Positions 30,247-37,777 of a DNA stretch of 37,873 bases are shown here, one piece after another. This DNA is from Arthrobacter sp. AK04 (GTDB taxonomy: Bacteria; Actinomycetota; Actinomycetes; Actinomycetales; Micrococcaceae): assembly GCF_021129155.1 (NCBI RefSeq), contig NZ_JAJOMC010000047.1, positions 1 through 37,873 on the forward strand. The letters run 5' to 3'. Below the pieces are notes generated by a model. It saw only the letters and a program-made list of their open reading frames with translations, did not search any database and was not told the DNA's origin. The translations under genes were made by a program, and so were the position numbers. Position 1 is the stretch's first letter. Every line of letters starts with the position of its first letter.

Positions 30247-30981
30247 CTACAGGGACCGGAGCACTGACACGACCTTGCCCATGATGGTGGCGTGGTCTCC
30301 GAGGATGGGCTCGTACTGGGTGTTCTGGGGGAGCAGCCACGTGTGACCGTCACGCTGCCGGAACGTCTTGACGGTGGCCTCGTCGTCGAGGAGGGCAGCG
30401 ACGATGTCGCCGTTGGCTGCATCCGCCTGGCGGCGGACCACTACCCAGTCACCATCACAGATGGCCGCGTCCACCATGGAATCCCCGGCCACCCTGAGCA
30501 TAAACAGCTCACCCTGGCCCACCAGCTGCCGGGGGAGCGGCATAACGTCCTCCACCTGCTGGTCAGCCAGGATGGGACCACCAGCTGCGATGCGGCCAAC
30601 AAGGGGAACCATTGCCGTGTCCAGGGCCGTGGACAATTCCGTGACAGTGGCGCCGCCGCCTGGGGGCGCCACGGATGGCTGGCTGGCCGGCCTGGCCGCA
30701 CCGCCGTCCAAAGTCAGGGGCATCAGGACCTCCATGGCGCGCGGACGCTTCGGGTCACGGCGGAGGTAGCCCAGTTTTTCCAGCTGGGACAGCTGGTGCG
30801 TGACGCTGGAAAGGCTCGCCAGGCCCACGGTATCTCCGATTTCCCGCATGGACGGGGGATAGCCGTTCTCATTGACGGAACGCTGGATGGTTTCGAGGAT
30901 CTTCTTCTGCCGTGGCGTCAGGCCCTTGGCGGTCCTCTTCGGTTGCGCGGTTGCCCTGCCCCCGGCGGCTGCTGCTGCCAT
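30247..30981 (-). CDS. lexA: LexA repressor
   Basis: 244 residues. The N-terminal winged helix-turn-helix (about 20-85, LTPRQKKILETIQ ... GYPPSMREIGDTVGLAS, then KRPRAMEV) binds SOS boxes. A linker of about 35 residues follows, then the self-cleaving S24 domain. The cleavage bond is A133-G134 (GRIAAGGPI), with catalytic S168 (GDSMVD) and K205 (ATVKTF). The ATG at 30981 is chosen because the next upstream in-frame start (31113) lies within the promoter. A GAAAGG motif is about 12 nt upstream. RecA-induced cleavage would derepress the four SOS sites in this window, including the one in its own promoter. Confidence 0.96.
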   Translation of the reverse strand: MAAAAAGGRATAQPKRTAKGLTPRQKKILETIQRSVNENGYPPSMREIGDTVGLASLSSVTHQLSQLEKLGYLRRDPKRPRAMEVLMPLTLDGGAARPASQPSVAPPGGGATVTELSTALDTAMVPLVGRIAAGGPILADQQVEDVMPLPRQLVGQGELFMLRVAGDSMVDAAICDGDWVVVRRQADAANGDIVAALLDDEATVKTFRQRDGHTWLLPQNTQYEPILGDHATIMGKVVSVLRSL

Positions 30982-31097
30982 ATTCGCCAATGCCTTTCGG
31001 TGTCCGCCGGGCCTCTCCACGGCAAGGCCCTGGACGATCCCGCCCCATAATGTCAGACCCTGCTGATCGACTGTCCGGGTGGTTGTTCTTTCGTTCA

Positions 31098-31138
31098 AAA
31101 CTAGGCCAGCCACACTGCTTTTTCAAACATTTGTTCTA
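31098..31138 (-). promoter_or_regulatory. lexA promoter with LexA box on the -35
   Basis: On the minus strand TTGAAA (-35, 31121-31126) and TAGTTT (-10, 31098-31103) are separated by exactly 17 nt. The SOS box, read on the plus strand as TCAAACATTTGTTCTA (31123-31138), overlaps the -35, giving direct autorepression. The predicted transcript start is near 31091, leaving a leader of about 110 nt before lexA. Confidence 0.8.
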
Positions 31139-31189
31139 GCGAGTCTCGACAATGTTCGTTGATAGGTGCTAAAACAGAAGAAGCAAAGT

Positions 31190-31205
31190 TCGAACATATG
31201 TTCTA
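31190..31205 (+). promoter_or_regulatory. Second LexA box, facing the LysM gene
   Basis: TCGAACATATGTTCTA, an almost perfect actinobacterial SOS box. It lies 100 bp upstream of the LysM start and 67 bp from the lexA box. It probably controls the LysM gene, and cooperative binding of two LexA dimers is possible. The -10 used is uncertain: TATGGT at 31282-31287 is too far from the box for simple occlusion. Confidence 0.85.
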
Positions 31206-31304
31206 CTGCGAACACCGGCCATTCGAAAGTGGCACCGGGAAGCCCCTGTGGGCGTCGGAGCAGAACATCCGGGCAGCACAGTATGGTCCAGGAGGGCTCA
31301 GTTC

Positions 31305-31721
31305 ATGTCAGCTACATCTGTTTCGCGGGGTTCACGTCCACAGCTGCACTCTCTGCAGCAACTTCTCTCCCGGCCTGAAGAGCGCCAGCCGGAACGGCCG
31401 GCCCCCCTTCCGCCCCTGCGGCTGACCCGGCGCGGCCGCATCGTGCTGATCGGGATTCCCCTGGTTCTCCTGGCCGCCCTGCTGCTCTCGCTGGCAGGCT
31501 TCTTCAACTCCCCGGCAAAAGCCTCCGACTCAGCCGCGGAGCTCCAGACGACCTCCGCGGTCACCGTGACGGTCCAGCCCGGCCAGTCGCTGTGGGGGAT
31601 CGCAGCCGCCGTGGCGCCTGATCGCGACGCACGCGATGTTGTTGCCGACATCGTGCAGCTCAACAACCTCTCCGCAGGCGCAGTCTTCCCCGGCCAGCAG
31701 TTGTTCGTTCCCGCCGGCTGA
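31305..31721 (+). CDS. LysM-domain membrane protein, likely SOS-induced division inhibitor
   Basis: 138 residues. A basic cytoplasmic N-terminus (1-44) precedes one transmembrane segment (about 45-67, IVLIGIPLVLLAALLLSLAG) and an extracytoplasmic LysM domain (about 88-137: TVTVQPGQSLWGIAAAV, IVQLNNLSAGAVFPGQQLFVP). The position, divergent from lexA with a LexA box, equals Rv2719c of M. tuberculosis and DivS/YneA-type inhibitors, which delay septation during DNA damage. Equivalent function is inferred. The ATG at 31305 has an AGGAGG Shine-Dalgarno (31289-31294) upstream. A longer GTG-type start would add 19 unconserved residues. Confidence 0.85.
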   Translation: MSATSVSRGSRPQLHSLQQLLSRPEERQPERPAPLPPLRLTRRGRIVLIGIPLVLLAALLLSLAGFFNSPAKASDSAAELQTTSAVTVTVQPGQSLWGIAAAVAPDRDARDVVADIVQLNNLSAGAVFPGQQLFVPAG

Positions 31722-31739
31722 GCTGCCATTGCCGGCAGC
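31722..31739 (+). terminator. Hairpin after the LysM gene
   Basis: GCTGCC / GGCAGC, a 6-bp stem with loop ATTGCC, beginning the base after the TGA. It is GC-rich without a T-tract, a possible weak terminator ahead of the his operon. Confidence 0.4.
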
Positions 31740-31839
31740 AGAGTCCGGACCCGCGGATGCGGCTCCACGGAAGCAGCCAGGGGCGCACGCCGAGGGCGAA
31801 CAGGAAGCCGTCACATTTTCCGGCGTCCGGCACGGGCAC

Positions 31840-31845
31840 TAAACT
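31840..31845 (+). promoter_or_regulatory. -10 element of the his operon (leaderless hisC)
   Basis: TAAACT followed by GTTCAG (6 nt) and the GTG at 31852. No leader peptide or attenuator is possible in a leaderless transcript, so any histidine feedback must act elsewhere. No recognisable operator is seen. Confidence 0.6.
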
Positions 31846-31851
31846 GTTCAG

Positions 31852-32970
31852 GTGAATGACCAGCTAGAACGCCTGAACCGGCTTCCCCTCCGCAGCAACC
31901 TCCGCGGGCTTACCCCTTACGGTGCGCCACAGCTGGACGTCCCCATCCTCTTGAACGTCAACGAGAATACCCATGGTGTCCCGGCGGACGTGAGGGCGGC
32001 CATCAGCGCCGCGGTATCCGAAGCCGCCGCCGGCCTGAACCGCTACCCGGACCGGGAGTTCACGGAACTGCGCAAAGCGCTGGCGGAATACCTGGGCCAC
32101 GGCCTGGATGAGACCAACCTCTGGGCCGCGAACGGCTCTAACGAGGTGCTCCAGCAGATTCTCCAGGCCTTCGGCGGTCCCGGGCGCACAGCGCTCGGCT
32201 TTCCGCCCACATACTCCATGTATCCGCTGCTGGCCAGCGGAACGGACACCGAATACATCGTCGGTGAACGCGCCGAAGGCTACGGCCTCAGCGCCGAATC
32301 CGCAGCTCGGCAGGTCAAGGAACTGCAGCCCAACATCGTCTTCCTCTGTTCGCCCAACAACCCCACGGGGACCGGGCTCGGGCTGGATGTCGTGGAAGCC
32401 GTGTACGAGGCAGGTGAAGCAAGCCAGACCATCGTCATTGTGGATGAGGCGTACCACGAGTTCGCACACGACGGGACGCCAAGCGCACTGACGCTGCTGC
32501 CCGGCCGGGAGCGGCTGATCGTGTCCAGGACCATGAGCAAGGCATTCGCGCTGGCCGGAGCCCGGCTGGGCTACATGGCTGCCGCACCCGAAGTTGCCGA
32601 CGCCCTCCGCCTGGTCCGGCTGCCGTACCACCTCTCAGCCATCACGCAGGCCACTGCCCTGGCTGCCCTCCAGCACCGCGAGGCACTGATGGCGGATGTG
32701 GAAGACATCAAGAAGCAGCGGGACCGCATCGTGTCGGAGCTGACGCGGATGGGCCTCAAGCCCGCAGCGTCGGACTCCAATTACGTCTTTTTCGGCGGAC
32801 TGGAGAACCCGCACCGGGTCTGGCAGGAGCTGCTGGACGCCGGAGTGCTGATCCGGGACGTGGGGATTCCCGGCCACCTCCGGGTCACGGCCGGAACTGA
32901 GACCGAAACCACAGCCTTCCTCACATCCCTGGAAAGCATCCTTGCAAGCCAGGCCACGCTTCCCGCCTAG
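31852..32970 (+). CDS. hisC: Histidinol-phosphate aminotransferase HisC
   Basis: A 372-residue PLP-dependent class I/II aminotransferase converting imidazole acetol phosphate to histidinol phosphate. The PLP lysine is K230 (SRTMSKAFALAGARLGYM). Other signatures are LNVNENTHGVP, GLNRYPDREF, NGSNEVLQ, CSPNNPTGTG and VDEAYHEF. The GTG start is 6 nt from the -10 of the operon. A possible second -10 (TAGACT) overlaps the hisC stop and may support hisB expression. First gene of hisC-hisB-hisH-(small membrane protein)-hisA. Confidence 0.97.
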   Translation: MNDQLERLNRLPLRSNLRGLTPYGAPQLDVPILLNVNENTHGVPADVRAAISAAVSEAAAGLNRYPDREFTELRKALAEYLGHGLDETNLWAANGSNEVLQQILQAFGGPGRTALGFPPTYSMYPLLASGTDTEYIVGERAEGYGLSAESAARQVKELQPNIVFLCSPNNPTGTGLGLDVVEAVYEAGEASQTIVIVDEAYHEFAHDGTPSALTLLPGRERLIVSRTMSKAFALAGARLGYMAAAPEVADALRLVRLPYHLSAITQATALAALQHREALMADVEDIKKQRDRIVSELTRMGLKPAASDSNYVFFGGLENPHRVWQELLDAGVLIRDVGIPGHLRVTAGTETETTAFLTSLESILASQATLPA

Positions 32971-33030
32971 ACTGGAAGCAGCGGCGCTGGACGCCCTGAA
33001 CCACCCCATCTGCCCAAAAGGACCCAAAGC

Positions 33031-33657
33031 ATGAGTACCACCGGATCGAACGTGGCTGCGGCCCGCACTGCGCGCATGGAACGTGCCACCAGTGAGTCGT
33101 CCGTGCTCGTGGAAATCAACCTGGACGGCACCGGCACCTCGGACATCGACACGTCGGTACCTTTCTACGACCACATGCTCACGGCGCTCTGCAAGCACTC
33201 GCTGATCGACATGACCGTCAAAGCCACAGGTGACATCCACATCGATGTCCACCACACCGTGGAGGACGTAGCCATCACCTTCGGGGAGGTGCTGCGCACC
33301 GCGCTGGGAAACAAGGCCGGCATCCGCCGGTTTGGCGAGGCCACCGTTCCCCTTGACGAGGCCCTTGCCCACGCCGTCGTTGACGTTTCCGGACGTCCCT
33401 ACCTGGTGCACGGGGGCGAGCCCGCCGGCCAGGAATACCACCTCATCGGCGGCCACTTCACGGGATCCCTTACCCGGCACGTCTTCGAGGCCATCACGCT
33501 GCACGCGGGTATCTGCCTGCACATGAACGTCATCGCAGGCCGCGATCCGCACCACATCGTAGAGGCCCAGTTCAAGGCGTTCGCGCGGGCGCTCCGTGCT
33601 GCCGTGGAACCTGATCCCCGTGTTGAGGGGATTCCCTCCACCAAGGGCGCGCTATGA
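33031..33657 (+). CDS. hisB: Imidazoleglycerol-phosphate dehydratase HisB
   Basis: A 208-residue Mn-dependent dehydratase (monofunctional, without the phosphatase domain of E. coli HisB). The two metal-site repeats are visible: YDHMLTALCKHSLID with DIHIDVHHTVEDVAITFGE, and HVFEAITLHAGICLHM with RDPHHIVEAQFKAFARALR. About 13 extra residues precede the conserved start. An AAAAGG motif lies 10 nt before the ATG. The stop overlaps the hisH ATG (ATGA). Confidence 0.97.
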   Translation: MSTTGSNVAAARTARMERATSESSVLVEINLDGTGTSDIDTSVPFYDHMLTALCKHSLIDMTVKATGDIHIDVHHTVEDVAITFGEVLRTALGNKAGIRRFGEATVPLDEALAHAVVDVSGRPYLVHGGEPAGQEYHLIGGHFTGSLTRHVFEAITLHAGICLHMNVIAGRDPHHIVEAQFKAFARALRAAVEPDPRVEGIPSTKGAL

Positions 33658-34481
33658 GCGGCCAGGTCCTGCGGGACGGTGCCATCATCGATCCCTCCGC
33701 TTCCCACAAGCTGCCCTCGCCCGAGGGCAAGCCCACCGTCACCGTCCTGGATTACGGCTCCGGAAACGTCCGGTCCGCCGTGCGGGCGCTGGAACGGGCC
33801 GGGGCGGAAGTCATCCTGAGCTCCAAGCCCGAGGACGTCCTTAACGCCGACGGCCTGGTGGTCCCCGGAGTCGGGGCCTTCGAAACAGTGATGCGTGAGC
33901 TCAAAGCCGTGGACGGCATCCGCCTCATCGGCAGGCGGGTGGCCGGCGGCCGGCCGGTCCTGGGCATCTGCGTAGGCCTCCAGGTCCTTTTTGAGGCCGG
34001 CGTGGAGCACGGCACCGAAGCTGAAGGCATGGGTGAATGGCCCGGCAAGGTGGAACTCCTGCCGGCCGATGTGGTGCCGCACATGGGCTGGAACACCGTC
34101 AAGGTGCCCGAGGGGTCGAAGCTGTTCGCCGGCGTCGAAAACGAACGCTTCTACTTCGTGCACTCCTACGGGGTCCAGGAATGGAACTTCGATGTCATCC
34201 AGCCGCGGATGGCCGCGCCCCTGATCACCTGGTCGGAGCACGGCGCCCCGTTTATCGCTGCCGTCGAAAATGGCCCGCTCTGCGCCACCCAGTTCCACCC
34301 CGAGAAATCCGGTGACGCGGGCGCGCGCCTGCTGCACAACTGGGTGGATGCCCTGCGCAGGCCCTCCGCCGGCGGCCAGGCCGACAGCACCCAGACCAAC
34401 GGCACCCAAGCCACCAGCCTCCCTGCCAACAACACTCCGGCCGACGGCGGGGCGCCGGCTTCGGAAGAGGGCTCCGCCTAG
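33654..34481 (+). CDS. hisH: Imidazole glycerol phosphate synthase glutaminase subunit HisH
   Basis: A 275-residue class I glutamine amidotransferase that supplies ammonia to HisF. The nucleophile is C106 (GICVGLQVLFE), completed by H215 and E217 (QFHPEKSG). A 27-residue N-terminal extension precedes VTVLDYGSGNVRS. A 40-residue tail (236-275) is rich in Thr, Asn, Ala, Pro and Gly and looks disordered, unusual for HisH, which normally ends near residue 210. It begins within hisB by a 4-nt overlap. HisF is not encoded in this window. Confidence 0.95.
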   Translation: MSGQVLRDGAIIDPSASHKLPSPEGKPTVTVLDYGSGNVRSAVRALERAGAEVILSSKPEDVLNADGLVVPGVGAFETVMRELKAVDGIRLIGRRVAGGRPVLGICVGLQVLFEAGVEHGTEAEGMGEWPGKVELLPADVVPHMGWNTVKVPEGSKLFAGVENERFYFVHSYGVQEWNFDVIQPRMAAPLITWSEHGAPFIAAVENGPLCATQFHPEKSGDAGARLLHNWVDALRRPSAGGQADSTQTNGTQATSLPANNTPADGGAPASEEGSA

Positions 34482-34640
34482 ATGTGGTCCGTTCTCCTGA
34501 TGGGGCTCGCCGGCGTACTCGTCGGCGGCGCCCTGTCTTTCAGGCAGCAGCACAAGCCGCTCTGGACCCAGATATCGTTTTATGTTCTTGCGGGCATGTC
34601 GCTGCTCGCCGCCTACCTGCTGACGCTGCCTGGCAACTGA
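34482..34640 (+). CDS. Small two-helix membrane protein within the his operon
   Basis: 52 residues, ATG directly after the hisH TAG (no gap) and ending 40 nt before hisA. Two hydrophobic helices (about 2-20, SVLLMGLAGVLVGGALSF, and 31-50, ISFYVLAGMSLLAAYLLTLP) flank a short polar loop (RQQHKPLWTQ). GC3 and the tight spacing suggest a real, translationally coupled gene. I recall a similar small ORF at this place in Micrococcaceae genomes but know no function. It might anchor or modulate something at the membrane. No link to histidine synthesis can be shown. Confidence 0.75.
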   Translation: MWSVLLMGLAGVLVGGALSFRQQHKPLWTQISFYVLAGMSLLAAYLLTLPGN

Positions 34641-34680
34641 CCGCGGCAGGCCATCCTGCCCCCCATCCTGAGGATTCAAC

Positions 34681-35427
34681 ATGAGCACTGCAACTGACCT
34701 GCCCGTTCTCGAACTGCTCCCCGCCGTCGACGTCGTCAACGGCCAGGCCGTCCGGCTGGTGCAGGGCGAGGCAGGCAGTGAGACCAGCTACGGAACGCCG
34801 CTGGAAGCCGCACTGAACTGGCAGCAGCAGGGAGCTGAATGGGTCCACCTGGTGGACCTGGATGCAGCCTTCGGCCGCGGCTCCAACGCGGAACTGCTCC
34901 GCGAAGTGGTGGGCCGGCTGGACATCAAGGTGGAGCTGTCCGGCGGGCTGCGCGACGACGAAACCCTTGAAGCGGCACTGGATCTCGGCGTTGCCCGCGT
35001 AAACCTGGGAACCGCAGCGCTGGAAAACCCCGAATGGACCCGCCGGGCCATCGAGCGGTTTGGTGACAAGATCGCCGTCGGCCTCGACGTCCGCGGAACC
35101 ACCCTCGCTGGCCGCGGCTGGACGAAGGAAGGCGGAGACCTCTGGGAGGTCCTGGGCCGCCTTGAGGAAGCAGGCTGCAGCCGGTACGTGGTCACGGACG
35201 TGACAAAGGACGGCACCCTGCAGGGGCCAAACGTGGAACTCCTCCGCCAGATGGTGGAGAAAACGGGCAAGCCCGTTGTCGCCTCCGGAGGCATCTCCAG
35301 CCTCGACGACCTCAAGGTCCTGCGTTCCCTGGTGCCGCTGGGCGTTGAAGGGGCGATCGTGGGCAAGGCCCTCTACGCCGGCGCCTTCACGCTGCCCGAA
35401 GCCCTCGACGTGGCCGGCCGCCGCTAA
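34681..35427 (+). CDS. hisA: HisA / PriA-type phosphoribosyl isomerase
   Basis: A 248-residue TIM-barrel isomerase converting ProFAR to PRFAR. Catalytic Asp candidates are D17 (LLPAVDVVNGQAVRLVQG) and D173 (VTDVTKDGTLQGPN), with ASGGISSLDDL and GAIVGKALY phosphate-binding loops. In actinobacteria this enzyme (PriA) is usually bifunctional and also serves as TrpF in tryptophan synthesis. Whether this one is cannot be told from sequence alone. The start has a GAGGATT motif upstream. It is 40 nt after the small membrane gene and 14 nt before sseB. Confidence 0.95.
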   Translation: MSTATDLPVLELLPAVDVVNGQAVRLVQGEAGSETSYGTPLEAALNWQQQGAEWVHLVDLDAAFGRGSNAELLREVVGRLDIKVELSGGLRDDETLEAALDLGVARVNLGTAALENPEWTRRAIERFGDKIAVGLDVRGTTLAGRGWTKEGGDLWEVLGRLEEAGCSRYVVTDVTKDGTLQGPNVELLRQMVEKTGKPVVASGGISSLDDLKVLRSLVPLGVEGAIVGKALYAGAFTLPEALDVAGRR

Positions 35428-35441
35428 GGGCGCACGCCGTC

Positions 35442-36320
35442 ATGGGCAATGAATCAGGCACCCCGCCGCCCCGCCAGCTGCCGGGGCATATTGCTGCGGC
35501 GCTGGCAGGTGCCGGCGGCGCCACGGACTCCGCAGGACAGCCCTGGGCGGGCCGGAGCCTGGCAGGCGACGACGCCAGGATCCACAATTTCGAGAACGAC
35601 GACGGGACGGCCAGCGGCGCCTACCTCGCCGCCATCGCGGCACTCCGGAAGGGAAGCGGGGACGAGGCAGGCGTCGTCGCCTCGCTCGCCACCGCACGCG
35701 TGTTCATTCCGATTGTTGCCCAGCTCGCGGAGGAAGCGGAAGGGCAGGACGGCCTGCAGGCAGACAAGCAGGCCGACATGGCGCTGGTCACGCTCAAGGC
35801 CCCGGATGGCAGGACGGCGATGCCCGCCTTCACCTCCGCAGCGGCCCTGTCCGCCTGGCATCCGGACGCCAGGCCCGTTGCCGTATACGCCGCCCGCGCC
35901 GCCCTCTCAGCTGTCTCCGAAGGCGCAGAGCTGCTGGTTCTTGACCCAGGCTCTGACTTCACCTTCGTGGTCCGGCGGCCGGCCGTGTGGGCGCTGGCCC
36001 AGCAGCGGCAGTGGACGCCTTCCTACAGGGACCAGGAACTCGCTGAGGAAATGGGCAGGGCCGCCGCCGGCTTTCCAGCCGTCCGCAACATCGAACTGGT
36101 GCCCGGCAGGGGAGTGGCCGCCCGTGCGGCCGATGGAACGGTGGTTGCTGGGGGCGGTGCCGGGCCTGAACTGCAGGTGGTGCTCTACCTCGAGGACGGG
36201 CTGGATGCCGAGGGGGTGCAGGAGCTCGTGTCCGGACTCCAGGCCCAGTGGTCCCGGAATGTATTGTTTGGGGAGCGCGTCGACTCGATCGACGTCAAGT
36301 TGAGACGCGCAGACCACTAG
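35442..36320 (+). CDS. SseB-family protein
   Basis: 292 residues. An SseB N-terminal domain (about 75-180) shows the characteristic pattern VFIPIVAQLAEEAEGQDGLQADKQADMALVTLKAPDGRTAMPAFTSAAALSAWHPDARPVAVYAARAALSAVSEGAELLVLDPGSDFTFVVRRPAV in pieces, including the FTS and ALAAxP-like loops. A C-terminal SseB-C-like region follows. Function in actinobacteria is unknown. It is regularly next to hisA in these genomes. No promoter of its own was found and the 14-nt gap suggests co-transcription with hisA. Confidence 0.85.
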   Translation: MGNESGTPPPRQLPGHIAAALAGAGGATDSAGQPWAGRSLAGDDARIHNFENDDGTASGAYLAAIAALRKGSGDEAGVVASLATARVFIPIVAQLAEEAEGQDGLQADKQADMALVTLKAPDGRTAMPAFTSAAALSAWHPDARPVAVYAARAALSAVSEGAELLVLDPGSDFTFVVRRPAVWALAQQRQWTPSYRDQELAEEMGRAAAGFPAVRNIELVPGRGVAARAADGTVVAGGGAGPELQVVLYLEDGLDAEGVQELVSGLQAQWSRNVLFGERVDSIDVKLRRADH

Positions 36321-36362
36321 CCGGCAGCCAGCGGGGTGATCCCCGGCCGCTGCGGCAGACCT

Positions 36363-36368
36363 AAGGAT
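36363..36368 (+). promoter_or_regulatory. -10 element of the MFS gene (leaderless)
   Basis: AAGGAT followed by CGCTCC (6 nt) and the GTG at 36375. It departs from the usual T at position 1 but keeps A at 2 and T at 6. Confidence 0.4.
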
Positions 36369-36374
36369 CGCTCC

Positions 36375-37673
36375 GTGAATTTCGCTCTCTACCGGGAGTT
36401 GCTCGCCGTCCGGCCAATCCGCCGGCTGCTGCTGGTGGGCATGGTTGCCCGCATTCCCCACTCCGCCGCCGGGGTGCTGCTGACGCTGCACATCGTCCTC
36501 ACCCTCAACCAGGGGTACGCAGCCGCAGGCGCTGCCGCGGCCGTCATGACCATCGGCATTGCGGTGGGTGCACCATGGCGCGGCAGGCGGGTTGACACCG
36601 TGGGCCTTCGGACAGCACTTATCCCCTCGGTGATCTCGGAAGCAGTTATCTGGTCCGTTGTTCCGCATGTGTCCTACCAGTGGCTCCTTCCGCTGGTGTT
36701 TGTGGGCGGGCTGCTCACACTCCCCATTTTCAGCGTGGTTCGCCAGTCCTTGGGCGTGCTGGCCGACGGCGACCAGCGCCGTACAGCCTTCGCCCTCGAC
36801 GCAATCACCACTGAGGTGGTGTTCATGATCGGTCCCGCAGCAGGCGCAATCGTCGCCACCAGCGGCTTCACGGTGCTGGGCCTCACCATAGTGGGGGTTT
36901 CCACGTCGCTGGCCGGACTGTTCCTGATGTGGTTCAACCCCCCCACCCCAACCCCTGCGCAGGACGGGGAACGCAGTGCCGACGAGCGCCACGCCGCCGA
37001 AGCCGCCGTGGTGTCCGCCGCCCCCGCGCACCTGCAGGAGGCTGCGGCAGAACTGGTCCCTGCGGGCACCTCGCGTCCCGGACCAGGCCTGCGCGGCAAA
37101 GTGGCCCACAACTTCGCCTGGTTCACCGCCACCGTGGCGGCCGTCTTCGCTGTGGCAGCAGGGGCGGGAATGGTGCTGAGCGGGACCGACGTCGGCATCG
37201 TCGCCGCCCTGGAAACGGGAGGACGCCAGGCCGAAATCGGCATCGTCTTCCTCTTCTGGTGTGCCGCGTCCGTGGTGGGAGGCCTGATCTACGGGGCCAT
37301 GCACCGCCCCGTTTCGCCGATCCTCCTGCTGCTCGGAATGGCGGCCCTGACCATCCCCATGGGATTCGCGCAAGATACCTGGTCGCTCGCGCTCGTCTCA
37401 ATCCTGCCGGGACTGCTCTGCGCGCCCGTGCTGTCCTCCGCATCGGAAAAAGTTGCGGACCTGGTGGCTGAGGAACGCCGCGGCGAGGCCATGGGCTGGT
37501 ACGGCTCCGCCCTGACCGGCGGCGTGGCCCTGGGTGCACCCCTCGCGGGCGTCTTCATCGACGGCACAGGGCCGTCCGGCGGCTTCGTTGCGGTGGGCGT
37601 GGCCGGCGTCGCGCTCTGCTTCGCAGGCCTTGTCCTCCAGCAGCGCCGCCGGGGGAAGATCAGGGCCCAGTAA
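36375..37673 (+). CDS. MFS transporter
   Basis: 432 residues with about twelve hydrophobic segments split by a central hydrophilic loop (about 200-240, PPTPTPAQDGERSADERHAAE...). The pattern is that of major facilitator drug or metabolite exporters, but no substrate-specific motif is recognised. The GTG at 36375 (MNFALYREL) is preferred to an ATG 39 nt upstream, because a -10-like element lies 6 nt before the GTG and the extra 13 residues are unconserved in pattern. The N-terminal FALYRELLAVRPIRRLLL is basic, consistent with a cytoplasmic start. It may form a unit with sseB. Confidence 0.9.
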   Translation: MNFALYRELLAVRPIRRLLLVGMVARIPHSAAGVLLTLHIVLTLNQGYAAAGAAAAVMTIGIAVGAPWRGRRVDTVGLRTALIPSVISEAVIWSVVPHVSYQWLLPLVFVGGLLTLPIFSVVRQSLGVLADGDQRRTAFALDAITTEVVFMIGPAAGAIVATSGFTVLGLTIVGVSTSLAGLFLMWFNPPTPTPAQDGERSADERHAAEAAVVSAAPAHLQEAAAELVPAGTSRPGPGLRGKVAHNFAWFTATVAAVFAVAAGAGMVLSGTDVGIVAALETGGRQAEIGIVFLFWCAASVVGGLIYGAMHRPVSPILLLLGMAALTIPMGFAQDTWSLALVSILPGLLCAPVLSSASEKVADLVAEERRGEAMGWYGSALTGGVALGAPLAGVFIDGTGPSGGFVAVGVAGVALCFAGLVLQQRRRGKIRAQ

Positions 37674-37690
37674 TTCCCAGCCCGCAGGCC

Positions 37691-37753
37691 GAGTTTTTGT
37701 CCACATATGCAGACTTCCGAGGCGTTAAAGTCGGCATATCTGGACAAAAACTC
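37691..37753. repeat. 63-bp imperfect palindrome after the MFS gene
   Basis: Two 27-bp arms (37691-37717 and 37727-37753) match at 24 of 27 positions as an inverted repeat around a 9-nt centre. Each arm starts GAGTTTTTGTCCA and reads into ATATGC. The arms are AT-rich compared with the genome. It could be a terminator, but it more resembles a dispersed palindromic intergenic repeat of Arthrobacter-type genomes, which I recall only vaguely. It is listed as a repeat. Confidence 0.7.
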
Positions 37754-37777
37754 CCTTAAATGGACGACGGCGGGGGC

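Noticed and set aside
30982..31113. Longer lexA reading frame starting at 31113
   Set aside because: It would start inside the predicted lexA promoter (31098-31138) and adds residues unlike LexA.
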